Positions 7,412 through 16,039 are shown, counted from the stretch's first letter. The stretch: 29,256 nucleotides of DNA from Hyphomicrobiales bacterium (GCA_015655535.1 JAATEW010000274.1:1-29256), one strand, 5' to 3'. Notes: a model not told the origin generated them from the letters alone. Numbers and translations are program-made.

Positions 7412-8329
7412 ATGGTTGCAATTGATCGCCGCGCCTTTGTGGCAGCTTCCGCCGCGACGCTCGTCGGCGCCGATCTCGTACAAGCCGAGGCGCCTCCTGT
7501 GGATAAGACGGTTTGGGCAACGATGTCGCATGCTGCGCGCGATGCCTCCTATAACAATGGGACGGCGGTCGCCGACAGCGCGCAGATCATCGATCGCTGG
7601 GTTGCTGATTCGGCGGCGTTTCGCGCGCAGCACCCAAAGCATCTCGATCTCGCCTATGGCCCCGGCGAGCGCAACAAATGGGATCTGTTCCCGGGCGATG
7701 ATCCAAAAGCGCCATGCCTCGTCTTCATTCATGGCGGTTACTGGCAGGCGCGCAACCGCGAGCATTTTTCCTGCTTCGCCGAAGGCGTAATGACGCGCGG
7801 CTGGTCCTGCGCCATGCCAGGCTATACTTTGGCGCCCGGCGCGACCTTGACGCAGATTGTTGCCGAAATCCGAAGCGCGCTCGATTGGCTCGGTGGGCAT
7901 GGCTCGGCGCATGGCATCGAAGGCCCGATTATCCTTTCGGGCTGGTCAGCCGGCGGCCATCTCGCCGCGCTCACCCTGGACCATCCCCTCGTCAGAGGCG
8001 GCTATGTCGTTTCAGGGATCTATGAACTCGGACCGATCCGCGACACTTATCTCAATGAAAAGCTCAAACTGACGGATGAAGAGATCGCCATCCTGTCGCC
8101 GCTGCGCCTGCCGAGCGTTAACAAAAGGCTCGCCATTGCCTATGGCACCGCCGAACTGCCAGCCCTTGTGCATAATAGCCGCGCCTTTCACGCTTATCGG
8201 GCCAGCTTCCATCACGCGGGTGCGCTCTTTCCGATCCCGCATGCTAACCATTACACGGGTATAGAGCAGATCCGCTTGGCTGAAAGCATTCCGACGCGCA
8301 CCTTGTTCCGGATGATGGAAGACGTCTGA
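7412..8329 (+). CDS. Tat-exported alpha/beta hydrolase, kynurenine-formamidase/BD-FAE-like
   Basis: A 305-residue serine hydrolase. The N-terminus has a twin-arginine signal (DRRAFVAASAATLVGA, likely cleavage after DLVQA), so a folded protein is probably exported to the periplasm. The oxyanion motif HGGYW is at 107-111, the nucleophile elbow GWSAGGH has S179, and the likely catalytic His is H280 in HANHYTGIEQI, with an acid near E248. This pattern fits the arylformamidase / esterase-lipase branch that acts on small esters or formamides. The export signal argues against kynurenine breakdown in the cytosol. It starts 26 bases after the glyoxalase gene on the same strand and probably shares its transcript. 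Substrate unknown. Confidence 0.83.
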   Translation: MVAIDRRAFVAASAATLVGADLVQAEAPPVDKTVWATMSHAARDASYNNGTAVADSAQIIDRWVADSAAFRAQHPKHLDLAYGPGERNKWDLFPGDDPKAPCLVFIHGGYWQARNREHFSCFAEGVMTRGWSCAMPGYTLAPGATLTQIVAEIRSALDWLGGHGSAHGIEGPIILSGWSAGGHLAALTLDHPLVRGGYVVSGIYELGPIRDTYLNEKLKLTDEEIAILSPLRLPSVNKRLAIAYGTAELPALVHNSRAFHAYRASFHHAGALFPIPHANHYTGIEQIRLAESIPTRTLFRMMEDV

Positions 8330-8331
8330 GC

Positions 8332-9054
8332 CTATCCGGCCCGGGCCTTGGTTTTTACGCGCAAGGCGGATTTTTCTTTTGGCGGTTTCCGGCCCGCTCG
8401 CTCCTTCGGCGGCTTATAGCCATAGGTTTTGAACCGCTCGACGATGCGCGCGATCTCTTCGTCATCGAGAATGGCCGGCGTGCCGATGCTGGAGGCGAGA
8501 TAAAACATTTTGGCGAGCGTTTCGAGTTCGACCGCGCGCCACATGGCTTCGTCGAGCGTGGTGCCGAGGACGATCATGCCATGGCTGCCGAGAAGCACGC
8601 CCATGCGGTCTTCGAGCCCGGCGAGCGCGAGATCGGACAATTCCTTCGTGCCGAAAGGTGCATAATCCGTGCAGCGGATGGTCGGGCCGCCAAAGGCCGC
8701 GATCATGTAATGCACGGCGAGGATAGGCTTGCGTAGCATGGATAAGGTCGTCGCATAAAGCGAATGCGTATGGATGAGTGCGCCCACATCGGAGCGCACC
8801 TTTAGAATATCGAGATGAATGCGCCATTCGCTCGAGGGTGGCAGCGGCCCGGTCCAAGCCCCATATTCACCATTAAGCGGCATGCTGGCGATCATCTCGG
8901 GCACGAGTTGATCGTAAGGCACGGCGGAGGGCGTGATCAGCATCGTGTCGTCCAGCCGGATCGAGAGATTGCCGGCGGTGCCCTGATTCAACCCGAATTT
9001 TTCGAGATCGCGGCAGCGGGCGACGAGGCTCTCACGGAGATCTTTTTCTTTCAT
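8332..9054 (-). CDS. Class II aldolase/adducin family protein (fuculose-phosphate-aldolase-like)
   Basis: A 240-residue zinc-dependent aldolase-fold protein. The phosphate-binding loop GLNQGTAGNLSIR is at 21-33, the catalytic acid E76 lies in PPSSEWRIH, and the metal ligands are H95 and H97 (HTHS) and H158 (GSHGM). The complete set suggests an active enzyme that cleaves or decarboxylates a small sugar phosphate. The lysine-rich C-terminal tail (about 215-240) is extra. The ATG at 9054 is preferred because AAGGAAAG lies 8 bases before it; an in-frame ATG at 9090 would add 12 residues with no ribosome site. It converges with the alpha/beta hydrolase (2-base gap) and is divergent from otsB. Substrate not deducible. 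Confidence 0.87.
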   Translation of the reverse strand: MKEKDLRESLVARCRDLEKFGLNQGTAGNLSIRLDDTMLITPSAVPYDQLVPEMIASMPLNGEYGAWTGPLPPSSEWRIHLDILKVRSDVGALIHTHSLYATTLSMLRKPILAVHYMIAAFGGPTIRCTDYAPFGTKELSDLALAGLEDRMGVLLGSHGMIVLGTTLDEAMWRAVELETLAKMFYLASSIGTPAILDDEEIARIVERFKTYGYKPPKERAGRKPPKEKSALRVKTKARAG

Positions 9055-9123
9055 ATGGATCTTTCCTTGAACGGCTCGGGAGGCTGACATCGGCCGTCAG
9101 CATTATGCAAAAAAAGCTTGTTA

Positions 9124-9159
9124 GAGCGAACCGGCATTGAGTTTGATTCGTTCACGCTC
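9124..9159. repeat. Imperfect inverted repeat in the aldolase/otsB intergenic gap
   Basis: GAGCGAAC at 9124-9131 pairs with GTTCACGCTC at 9150-9159, with a two-base bulge and an 18-base loop. It resembles short dispersed palindromes in intergenic DNA of this bacterial group, but no second copy was found in the window. Confidence 0.4.
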
Positions 9160-9251
9160 CGGTCACAAAGGCGCCAGCATAGCGCGCGACGGCTTTGGAT
9201 GGATTCGATCCAAATCAGCCATTCTGGAAGAGATTGACGGAAGAGAGATCC

Positions 9252-10034
9252 ATGGCGGCGATACAGGGCGATCATATTCGGCGGCCGCATGATTTGGCAG
9301 AGGGGGACCTCGCCACATTGGCACCGCCTGCGTCCTCCGCCTATTTCCTTGATGTGGACGGAACGCTTCTCGACATCAAGCCGCATCCAGGCGACGTCGT
9401 GGCCGATCCCGCGCTTCAAGACCTCCTGATCGCGCTTCAGGAAAAGGCCGGAGGCGCCGTCGCCTTGATCAGCGGCCGGACGATCCAGGATATCGACCGG
9501 ATTTTCGCGCCGCTGCGCCTGCCGGCCGCGGGCACGCATGGCGCCATGTTACGGTTCGGTGACGGTTCGGCGACGGATGCCCAGAGCGCACCCTTGCAGT
9601 CCGTCAGCGGCGTGGTCGAAGCTTTTGTTGCGGCGCATCCCGGTCTTTTATTCGAGAACAAGGGCGCGGCCCTGACCATTCATTTCCGTCAAAGACCGGA
9701 GCTGCGTCCCGAGGTGCTGTCGCTTCTCTCGCAATGCGCCATCGAGAGCGATTTCACCGTCTTGGAAGGCAAGATGGTCGCGGAGCTCAAGCTCTCCGAA
9801 TTCAACAAGGGTACCGCGATTGGAACCTTTATGGGTCTTTCGCCGTTTAGCGGCCGTAAGCCTGTGTTCGTGGGTGATGACGTCACCGATGAATATGGTT
9901 TCGATATCGTCAACAAAATGGATGGATTGTCGATCCGCGTTGATCGCGTGGAGCATCCGACAAAGGCCCATTTTAGATTGGTTGAGCCCGCTGCGCTGCG
10001 GGCACAACTGACGACTCTTCTCACTGCATTTTAG
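9252..10034 (+). CDS. otsB: Trehalose-6-phosphate phosphatase
   Basis: A 260-residue HAD-superfamily phosphatase that makes trehalose from trehalose-6-phosphate in the cytosol. Motif I is FLDVDGTLLD with D34 and D36, motif II contains LISGRT (74-76), and motif IV is VGDDVTDEYGF (208-214), the trehalose-phosphatase signature. THGAMLR and the cap domain between are typical. The ATG at 9252 follows GGAAGAGAG closely; a longer frame from 9195 lacks a ribosome site. No otsA (synthase) is adjacent, so the operon partner is either elsewhere in the genome or lost. Likely role is osmotic or desiccation protection. Confidence 0.93.
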   Translation: MAAIQGDHIRRPHDLAEGDLATLAPPASSAYFLDVDGTLLDIKPHPGDVVADPALQDLLIALQEKAGGAVALISGRTIQDIDRIFAPLRLPAAGTHGAMLRFGDGSATDAQSAPLQSVSGVVEAFVAAHPGLLFENKGAALTIHFRQRPELRPEVLSLLSQCAIESDFTVLEGKMVAELKLSEFNKGTAIGTFMGLSPFSGRKPVFVGDDVTDEYGFDIVNKMDGLSIRVDRVEHPTKAHFRLVEPAALRAQLTTLLTAF

Positions 10035-10280
10035 ATTTCAGCCGTAACACAGCTTCAATGAAAATTGATTGCGGTCGCGCTGCGAATCTTTGTTTCGACG
10101 CATTGCGCCGAGGCCTCGAAAAGAGCAGCATGAAGTGAGCGCAATGTCGTCATCATAAGGTCTGTATCTTCTCATAGAAGACCATGCATACGCGCACTCG
10201 TTGTGATTGAAGAGCGCGAATGCTGTCGAGGCCAAAGAGGCTCGGCGCAGAGATGACGAAGAGATCAAGCGGAGAGATCA

Positions 10281-10625
10281 ATGTTGATCGACGAACTCGT
10301 CCACACATGCGCGCACGAAGAGGTCGCGAAAGCCGCGGTCTTTTCGCTCGGGCTGCCCTTTGCAGGGAAAGTGGCTTCCGCAGTGCAGTTTCGCGATCAG
10401 TCGATCGGTGCCTTCGTCGCGCAAGCGGTTTGCCGTTTTGCCGCCACCGCCAAGGACGACGAGCGCCAGTCGCTTCTCGCTGCAATGACGGGAAAAGATC
10501 AGCCGCTCCTGGCGGGCCTGCACTTTATTCTTGTTCCAGTTCTTGAAGACGAGGTGCGTGCGATCGGCCATGCCGCGGCGGCGCATGCCTTGGGCCGGCC
10601 GATCACGGCTCAACTCGAAGCGTGA
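10281..10625 (+). CDS. Small protein of unknown function, mostly helical
   Basis: A 114-residue protein I do not recognise. It reads MLIDELVHTCAHEEVAKAAV and is rich in Ala, Leu and Val, with a likely all-helical, soluble fold and no signal peptide or membrane segment. It has one pair of close Cys/His residues (CAHEE) but no clear metal motif. The start is supported by AGCGGAGAG a few bases upstream, and the codon pattern (GC-rich third positions) looks coding. It is preceded by a 246-bp gap after otsB in which I see no gene, and followed by a REP-like palindrome at 10637-10706. Confidence that it is a real gene is fairly good; function is unknown. Confidence 0.65.
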   Translation: MLIDELVHTCAHEEVAKAAVFSLGLPFAGKVASAVQFRDQSIGAFVAQAVCRFAATAKDDERQSLLAAMTGKDQPLLAGLHFILVPVLEDEVRAIGHAAAAHALGRPITAQLEA

Positions 10626-10636
10626 TTTGTTGAGGC

Positions 10637-10706
10637 GTCATTGCGAGTAAAGCGAAGCAATCCAGCGCAAAATGGATTGCTTCGTCGTTTCACTCCTCGC
10701 AATGAC
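10637..10706. repeat. REP-like palindromic element, copy 1
   Basis: Begins GTCATTGCGAG with AAGCGAAGCAATCC and ends with GGATTGCTTCG ... CTCGCAATGAC, so the two halves are inverted copies. A second, longer copy is at 26941-27026. This 'CATTGCGAG...GAAGCAATCC' type of palindrome is widespread in intergenic DNA of alphaproteobacteria. Here it sits between two convergent genes, where it may also act as a bidirectional terminator. Confidence 0.9.
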
Positions 10707-10728
10707 AGGCGATGATTGAGTGTTGACT

Positions 10729-11235
10729 CTACTCGCCGGTGCGGCGCGCCCAAGGCCGCGTGCCCGCCGGAATCTCGCGGCCCAAGGCGGGCTGGTAGAA
10801 ATGCGTCATGGAAGCCTGACGGCCTTCTTCCAAAAGCTTGATCGTCGAGGCGTCGGTAATTTCGAACGCGTCGAAACCGCTGCGCGCCATCAATTGCAAT
10901 TGATCGAAAAGCACGTCGCCGGTCGCGCGCAGCTCGCCCGTAAAATGCTGGTCGTCGCGAAGCTGCCGCGCCATCGAATAGGCGCGGCCGTCCGTGTATT
11001 TTGGAAATTGAAGCACGATCAGCGAGAAGCGCGAGAAATCGACGCCGATCTGATTGACGAGCGTTCCGGGCGCTAGAAAAAGCCCCAGCGGAATATTCGC
11101 AGTCTGTTGCGCCGCCTTGTGCTTTTGCCATTGATCCAGGCTGAGGACGACGCGGCCATCTTGCGGGATGTCTTCGCTCTCGTTCAGTTGCCGCCATGAA
11201 TCGGTGCTGAAGGCGCTATCTTTATAAAAAGCCAT
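10729..11235 (-). CDS. DUF934 protein of the sulfite-reductase operon
   Basis: A 168-residue DUF934 protein, a family found almost always beside cysI/cysH in proteobacteria. The conserved core FPKYTDGRAYSMARQLRDD followed by GELRATGDVLFDQLQLMARSGFDAFEI is at about 78-125. Its exact task in assimilatory sulfate reduction is not established. It starts directly after the cysH stop codon with no gap, so it is the last gene of a four-gene operon. The upstream gene order DUF2849-cysI-cysH-DUF934 is the standard order in Hyphomicrobiales. Confidence 0.92.
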   Translation of the reverse strand: MAFYKDSAFSTDSWRQLNESEDIPQDGRVVLSLDQWQKHKAAQQTANIPLGLFLAPGTLVNQIGVDFSRFSLIVLQFPKYTDGRAYSMARQLRDDQHFTGELRATGDVLFDQLQLMARSGFDAFEITDASTIKLLEEGRQASMTHFYQPALGREIPAGTRPWARRTGE

Positions 11236-11970
11236 TTAAATATCGGAGCCCGCATAGAGTGGCGCGACATGGATGCCGCATTCGACCTTGGCGCGGCCGC
11301 GCCAGCGTCCGGCGCGCGCGTCTTCGCCGGGCCTGACCTGCGATGTGCAGGGAATGCAGCCAATCGACGGATAGCCCTTGGCGACGAGGCTGTGTTTCGG
11401 CAGTTGATGTCTATCGAAATAGGCCTCGATGTCCGCGCCCGACCAGGCGGCCAGAGGATTGACCTTCACGCGGCCATTTTCCGTTTCGAACAAGGGCAGC
11501 GCCGCGCGCGTTTCGGCCTGATAGCGCTTGCGCCCGGTGATCCAGGCCTCATAACCTTCAAGCGCTTTGGCAAGCGGCAGGACTTTGCGCAGATGACAGC
11601 AGGCGTCCGGATCGCTTGCCCAGAGGAATTTTTCCGGATCGGCTTTGGCAAGCGCATCCGCATCCGGCTGAAGGGTTTTCACATTTGTCAGTTTGAGGCG
11701 CGCGACGAGTTCGTCGCGATAGGCAAGCGTCTCGGGAAACAGATGCAGCGTGTCGATGAAGAGGACAGGCGCCCCCTTATCGATCTTCGAGACCATATGA
11801 AGAAGCACGGCCGAATCGGCGCCGAAGCTCGAAACAAGCGCGATGCGGCCGGGAAACAAATCCTCGATCGCGAGCCGCAAGAGCTTTTGTGGATCGAATG
11901 CGGAAAATTTCGCGGCAAGCTGGCTTGCCGCTTCCGCGTCGCCGAAAAGGATCTCGTTCGGCGCATTCAT
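11236..11970 (-). CDS. cysH: Assimilatory adenylyl-sulfate (APS) reductase
   Basis: A 244-residue cytosolic enzyme reducing activated sulfate to sulfite with thioredoxin. The PP-loop is VSSFGADSAVLLHM (46-59). The 4Fe-4S ligands are C124-C125 (DACCHLRK) and C205/C208 (GCIPC), and the catalytic cysteine is C231 in ECGIH. The CC...CXXC set marks an APS reductase, not a PAPS reductase. Substrate recognition blocks GRKRYQ and DTLHLFPET are present. Its ATG overlaps the stop of cysI (ATGA), so it is translationally coupled. Confidence 0.95.
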   Translation of the reverse strand: MNAPNEILFGDAEAASQLAAKFSAFDPQKLLRLAIEDLFPGRIALVSSFGADSAVLLHMVSKIDKGAPVLFIDTLHLFPETLAYRDELVARLKLTNVKTLQPDADALAKADPEKFLWASDPDACCHLRKVLPLAKALEGYEAWITGRKRYQAETRAALPLFETENGRVKVNPLAAWSGADIEAYFDRHQLPKHSLVAKGYPSIGCIPCTSQVRPGEDARAGRWRGRAKVECGIHVAPLYAGSDI

Positions 11971-13634
11971 AGATTGTCGCCTGCGAAATAGATTGCCTTT
12001 TGGAATGGCTCCATGCCGATGCGCCGCACGGCGGCGAGAAAATCCTCATCCTTGCCGGTGCGGAGCTTCAGATAAGTGTCGACCAGTTTCTCAATCGCGT
12101 CGATGATCTCGTCGCTCGAAAAGCCGGGTCCCATGACCTGGCCGATCTCGCAGGTCTCGTCGGCCGAGCCGCCAAGCGCGATCTGATAGGATTCGACGCC
12201 TTTCTTATCGAGGCCTAAAATGCCGATATGGCCGACGTGATGATGGCCGCAGGCATTGATGCAGCCCGATACGTTGATCTTGAGCGGCCCGATGTCGGCG
12301 GCGCGCTCGCCATTGCCGAAGCGCTCCGACAGGCGTTGCGCGATGGGGATCGAGCGGGCGGTCGCCAGCGCGCAATAATCGAGACCGGGGCAGGCGATGA
12401 TGTCGCTGACGAGCCCGATATTGCCTTCGGCGAGGCCTTGTTCGACGAGCTTGTCGAAAATCGCGGGAAGGTCGTCGAGGGCGACATGCGGCAGAACGAG
12501 ATTCTGCTCATGCGCGACGCGGATTTCATCCTGCGAATAGGCCTCAGCCAGATCGGCGACGGCCTCCATCTGCTCGGCCGAGGCATCGCCCGGAATGCCG
12601 CCGACAGGCTTGAGCGAAATGGTGACGATGCCGTAGCCCGGCTTCTTATGTGGCACGACATTATATTTCAGGAAACGCGCGAAAGCCGGATCGCCCGCTT
12701 TGCGGGTTTCGCAGACCATCGACACGGCTTGACGCTCTTTCAGGGGCGGCAGAGCGAAATAGGCCGCGATGCGGGCGAGTTCGGCTTGCGACAAGGTCAG
12801 ATGCTCGTCGCGGTGCTTGGCGAAATCGGCTTCGACTTCTTCGCGGATATCCTCGATGCCACGATCTTCGACGAGAATTTTCACCCGCGCGCGATATTTA
12901 TTGTCGCGACGGCCTTCGAGATTGTAGATGCGCAGAATCGCATTAGAATAGGCGAGCAGATCCGCCTTCGGCAAAAAGTCGCGGAGCTTGCGCGCGACAA
13001 GCGGCGTGCGGCCCTGGCCGCCGCCGACATAGACGGCGAAGCCCACTTCGCCCTTGTCGTTCTTCACGATCTGGAAGCCGAGATCATGCACCTGGATAGC
13101 GGCGCGATCATGCGGCGCGCCGTTCAGCGCGATCTTGAACTTGCGCGGAAGATAGGAATATTCCGGATGGATCGACGACCATTGCCGCAAAATCTCGCCA
13201 TAGGGGCGGGGATCTTCGATCTCGTCCGCGGCGGCGCCTGCGAAATGATCGATCGTGATGTTGCGGATGCAATTGCCGGAGGTCTGGATCGCGTGCATCT
13301 CGACGGTCGCGAGCTCGGCCAAAATATCCGGGCAATCGGCGAGCGCCGGCCAGTTGAACTGGATGTTCTGCCGCGTCGTGAAATGGCCGTAGCCGCGATC
13401 GTAGCGCCGCGCGATGAAGGCGAGCTTGCGCATCTGGCGTGCCGACAAAGTCCCATAGGGCACGGCGATGCGCAGCATATAGGCGTGCAATTGCAGATAG
13501 ACGCCGTTCATCAGCCGCAGAGGCTTGAACTGATCCTCGGTCAACTCGCCCGAAAGGCGGCGCGCGACCTGATCGCGAAACTGCGCCACACGCTCGGCGA
13601 CAAAGCCCGCGTCGAATTCGTCATAACGATACAT
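11967..13634 (-). CDS. cysI: Nitrite/sulfite reductase, siroheme- and 4Fe-4S-dependent (sulfite reductase)
   Basis: A 555-residue hemoprotein reducing sulfite to sulfide. It has two ferredoxin-like half-domains and two siroheme half-domains. Siroheme/cluster cysteines are C415 and C421 (ACPGLDYC) and C458 and C462 (SGCINACGHHHVGHIG). RQNIQFNW (88-95) and TSGNCIRNIT (118-127) are the usual substrate-cavity motifs. The sulfite role, not nitrite, is inferred from the cysH and DUF934 neighbours. The ATG at 13634 lies one base after the DUF2849 stop; an in-frame longer start at 13694 would overlap DUF2849 deeply and is rejected. No NADPH-flavoprotein (CysJ) gene is nearby, as expected for a ferredoxin-type enzyme. 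Confidence 0.95.
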   Translation of the reverse strand: MYRYDEFDAGFVAERVAQFRDQVARRLSGELTEDQFKPLRLMNGVYLQLHAYMLRIAVPYGTLSARQMRKLAFIARRYDRGYGHFTTRQNIQFNWPALADCPDILAELATVEMHAIQTSGNCIRNITIDHFAGAAADEIEDPRPYGEILRQWSSIHPEYSYLPRKFKIALNGAPHDRAAIQVHDLGFQIVKNDKGEVGFAVYVGGGQGRTPLVARKLRDFLPKADLLAYSNAILRIYNLEGRRDNKYRARVKILVEDRGIEDIREEVEADFAKHRDEHLTLSQAELARIAAYFALPPLKERQAVSMVCETRKAGDPAFARFLKYNVVPHKKPGYGIVTISLKPVGGIPGDASAEQMEAVADLAEAYSQDEIRVAHEQNLVLPHVALDDLPAIFDKLVEQGLAEGNIGLVSDIIACPGLDYCALATARSIPIAQRLSERFGNGERAADIGPLKINVSGCINACGHHHVGHIGILGLDKKGVESYQIALGGSADETCEIGQVMGPGFSSDEIIDAIEKLVDTYLKLRTGKDEDFLAAVRRIGMEPFQKAIYFAGDNL

Positions 13635-13635
13635 G

Positions 13636-13935
13636 TCAGCTCCGCGCGCTTTGGTCTTGGCGGGGACGGTAGTCGACCGTCGGCCCCTTGGCACGGATGG
13701 CGTTGCGCAGCGTCAAGGCCTCCAGGCCTTTGGCCTCCGCTTCGACATCGACGGCGAAAGGATCGACGATCAGATTGCGCTTCTCATCCGCTTTGGCCTG
13801 TTTCAGCCCGGTTTCGATCTCCGTCTCCAAAGCGAAGCGTTTGGCTTGATCGATCTCGGGCGTCCAGGTGCCTTCGGCCGCGAAATAGACCACGATTCCG
13901 TCTTGCAACCGATTGGCGGAGATTATCTTCAACAT
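13636..13935 (-). CDS. DUF2849 protein, first gene of the sulfite-reduction operon
   Basis: A roughly 99-residue DUF2849 protein starting MLKIISANRLQDGIVVYF; the family is normally found directly upstream of cysI in Hyphomicrobiales. The ATG at 13935 has GAAGG just upstream and matches the usual family start. In-frame ATGs at 13953 and 13980 would add residues of unlikely composition. In relatives a cysG (siroheme synthase) gene often precedes DUF2849; here the gene is directly next to the divergent sulfate-transport promoter, so cysG is missing from the operon. Molecular function unknown. Confidence 0.88.
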   Translation of the reverse strand: MLKIISANRLQDGIVVYFAAEGTWTPEIDQAKRFALETEIETGLKQAKADEKRNLIVDPFAVDVEAEAKGLEALTLRNAIRAKGPTVDYRPRQDQSARS

Positions 13936-14283
13936 CGCCTTCACTTCTAACATCGACGGCGCCGCTGCCCGCTTTGACACTGGTGTACTGCGTTGGAGGC
14001 GGCTCTATGAAGCGGCCTAACTGCCCAGCTTTGGTCGATATAGGCAATTGGTGCGCCTTCAAAGGCATATAAGCTATTTAACAGAAAAGACGACATTAAT
14101 TTTTTAAAGTCCGTATTTAGACTGTAAATTAGACTTGTTCTCTACAAAATCTATAGATAGATTGTAGGCATGCGGTCCCTGGGCCCTGCGGCAGGCGAGG
14201 ATCACAGCGGTCCTTGGCATCTCCTGCCAGCTTTTGTTTTGGTGCGGATTTTTCAAAGAAATCCACTGTCCGAGGCGGTTCAC
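13936..14283. promoter_or_regulatory. Divergent control region of the two cys operons
   Basis: A 348-bp gene-free region, unusually AT-rich at about 14060-14165. It has a direct repeat TTAGACT at 14117-14123 and 14129-14135 (12 bases apart) and the inverted repeat at 14143-14167. A possible leader hairpin with arms GGCAGG and CCTGCC lies at about 14191-14229. Both operons likely respond to sulfur status from here; the regulator is not in the window. Confidence 0.55.
14144..14167. promoter_or_regulatory. Inverted repeat in the cys intergenic region
   Basis: AATCTAT-AG-ATAGATT (14148-14163) is a perfect 7-bp palindrome, flanked by CTACA on the left and TGTAG on the right. It has the size and AT-rich symmetry of a dimeric regulator site. 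Which regulator binds (LysR-type, Rrf2-type or other) cannot be read from the sequence. Confidence 0.55.
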
Positions 14284-15120
14284 TTGCTTTCATCCTTGCG
14301 CCGCCCCTCGATCCTGCCGGGCTTTGGCTTCGCCTTCGGCATAACGCTCGCCTATCTGGGCCTGATCGTGCTTTTGCCTTTGTCGGCGCTGGTTTTGCGC
14401 GCCTCCGGCCTTGGCGTGTCCGGGCTCTGGGCCATTGCGACGGAGCCGCGCGTGCTTGCGGCCTTGAAAGTGAGCTTCGGATTGGCTTTGGCGGCGGCTA
14501 CCGTCAATGCCGTCTTCGGGACGATCGTCGCCTGGGTGCTGGTGCGCTATGAGTTTCCAGGCCGGCGGCTTCTCGATGCCGCGGTCGATCTGCCCTTCGC
14601 CTTGCCGACGGCGGTGGCAGGCATTGCGCTTGCCTCCATCTATGCGCCGAACGGCTGGGTCGGTTCGCTCGTCGCGCCGCTCGGCTGGAAGATCGCCTTC
14701 ACGCCGCTCGGCATTGCCATTGCTTTGGTCTTCGTCGGTCTGCCCTTCATCGTGCGGACGATCCAGCCGGTGCTCCTCGATCTCGAAAGCGATGTGGAAG
14801 AGGCCGCTGCGACGCTTGGCGCATCGCGCTTGAGAACCTTGCTGCAAGTCGTCTTGCCGGTGCTCGTGCCGGCCATTCTCACGGGCTTTGCTTTGGCTTT
14901 CGCGCGCGGTGTCGGCGAATATGGCTCGGTGATCTTCATCGCCGGCAATCTGCCCTTCGTGTCCGAAATCGCCCCGCTGCTGATCGTCGTGAAGCTCGAA
15001 GGCTTCGACTATACCGGCGCGACCGCCATCGCCACTTTGATGCTGGGCGCGGCCTTTCTCGTCCTGCTCGCCGTCAATCTGATCCAGGCTGTCGCACGCC
15101 GGAGGCTCGGCAATGTCTGA
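14284..15120 (+). CDS. cysT: Sulfate/thiosulfate ABC transporter, permease CysT
   Basis: Inner-membrane permease with six transmembrane segments; 278 residues from the TTG start at 14284. RRPSILPGFGFAFGITLAYLGLIVLLPLSAL is the usual CysT N-terminus, and the binding-protein-dependent permease loop EEAAATLGASRLRTLLQVVLPVLVP is at about 180-205. The TTG at 14284 sits 8 bases after GAGGCGG and gives the family length. An in-frame ATG at 14170 would add 38 residues with no homology expected and would start 3 bases after the palindrome. The end overlaps cysW by 8 bases. No periplasmic sulfate-binding protein (Sbp/CysP) gene is nearby. Confidence 0.9.
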   Translation: MLSSLRRPSILPGFGFAFGITLAYLGLIVLLPLSALVLRASGLGVSGLWAIATEPRVLAALKVSFGLALAAATVNAVFGTIVAWVLVRYEFPGRRLLDAAVDLPFALPTAVAGIALASIYAPNGWVGSLVAPLGWKIAFTPLGIAIALVFVGLPFIVRTIQPVLLDLESDVEEAAATLGASRLRTLLQVVLPVLVPAILTGFALAFARGVGEYGSVIFIAGNLPFVSEIAPLLIVVKLEGFDYTGATAIATLMLGAAFLVLLAVNLIQAVARRRLGNV

Positions 15121-16039
15121 AATCATCTTGGATCGTCAGCATGCCCCTGATCTCGGCCTCGCCGCGAAGGCGCGCGCCAAAATCCGTACGCGGCGTGCGA
15201 CGCCGGTCACGCAAGACGGGCCTTGGCTCCGGGCGATCCTTGTTACGCTTGCCGCGGCTTTTCTTTTGTTCTTTCTCGTGCTGCCGCTCGTTGCGGTTTT
15301 CTACGAGGCGCTGCGTGGGGGCATCGCCACTTATTTCGCGGCGCTCACCGAGCCTGATGCGCTCTCCGCCATCCAATTGACGCTGACCGTGGCGGCGATC
15401 GCCGTGCCGATGAATGTCCTCTTCGGTATCGCGGCGGCCTGGGCCATCGCCAAATTCGATTTCAAAGGCAAAAGCTTTCTCGTCACTTTGATCGATCTGC
15501 CGTTCTCGGTGTCGCCGGTCGTTGCCGGTTTGATCTACGTGCTCTTGTTCGGCGCGCAGGGGCTCTTCGGGCCTTTCCTGCAAGCGCATCATATCCAAGT
15601 CATCTTCGCAATTCCCGGCATCGTGCTTGCGACGGTCTTCGTGACCTTTCCCTATGTCGCGCGCGAGCTGATCCCCTTGATGGAGAGTCAAGGCACGCTC
15701 GACGAGGAAGTCGCCCTGACACTTGGCGCCAGCGGCTGGACGACATTCTGGCGGGTCACTTTGCCGAACATCAAATGGGCGCTGCTTTACGGCGTGCTTC
15801 TCTGCAATGCGCGGGCGATGGGCGAGTTCGGCGCGGTCTCGGTCGTTTCCGGTCATATCCGCGGCTACACGAATACGATGCCGCTGCACGTCGAGATTCT
15901 CTACAATGAATATAACATCCAGGCCGCTTTCGCCGTGGCCTCTCTGCTCGCGCTGCTCGCCTTGGTGACGTTGGCGACGAAGACGCTGCTCGAGATTTAC
16001 TTTGGCGAGAATCTTGGTGGCAAGGCGCGCAGGCAGTAA
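15113..16039 (+). CDS. cysW: Sulfate/thiosulfate ABC transporter, permease CysW
   Basis: Second membrane subunit, 308 residues, with six transmembrane helices after a charged cytoplasmic N-terminus of about 40 residues. The CysW motifs DLPFSVSPVVAGLIYVLLFG, MESQGTLDEEVALTLGASGWTTFWRVTLPNI and GEFGAVSVVSGHIRGYTNTMPL are complete. The EAA loop (LTLGASGWTTFWRVTLP) contacts CysA. Translation is probably coupled to cysT by the 8-base overlap, and cysA starts 19 bases after its stop. Confidence 0.94.
   Translation: MSEIILDRQHAPDLGLAAKARAKIRTRRATPVTQDGPWLRAILVTLAAAFLLFFLVLPLVAVFYEALRGGIATYFAALTEPDALSAIQLTLTVAAIAVPMNVLFGIAAAWAIAKFDFKGKSFLVTLIDLPFSVSPVVAGLIYVLLFGAQGLFGPFLQAHHIQVIFAIPGIVLATVFVTFPYVARELIPLMESQGTLDEEVALTLGASGWTTFWRVTLPNIKWALLYGVLLCNARAMGEFGAVSVVSGHIRGYTNTMPLHVEILYNEYNIQAAFAVASLLALLALVTLATKTLLEIYFGENLGGKARRQ

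Noticed and set aside
12228..14072. A 614-codon open frame on the plus strand opposite cysI and DUF2849
   Set aside because: It is antisense to genes with complete catalytic motifs; its product has no recognisable domain. Long antisense frames are expected in GC-rich DNA.
14170..14283. ATG start for cysT 38 codons upstream
   Set aside because: It begins directly after the palindrome, lacks a ribosome site and gives a non-family N-terminus; the TTG at 14284 has GAGG upstream. Not fully excluded.
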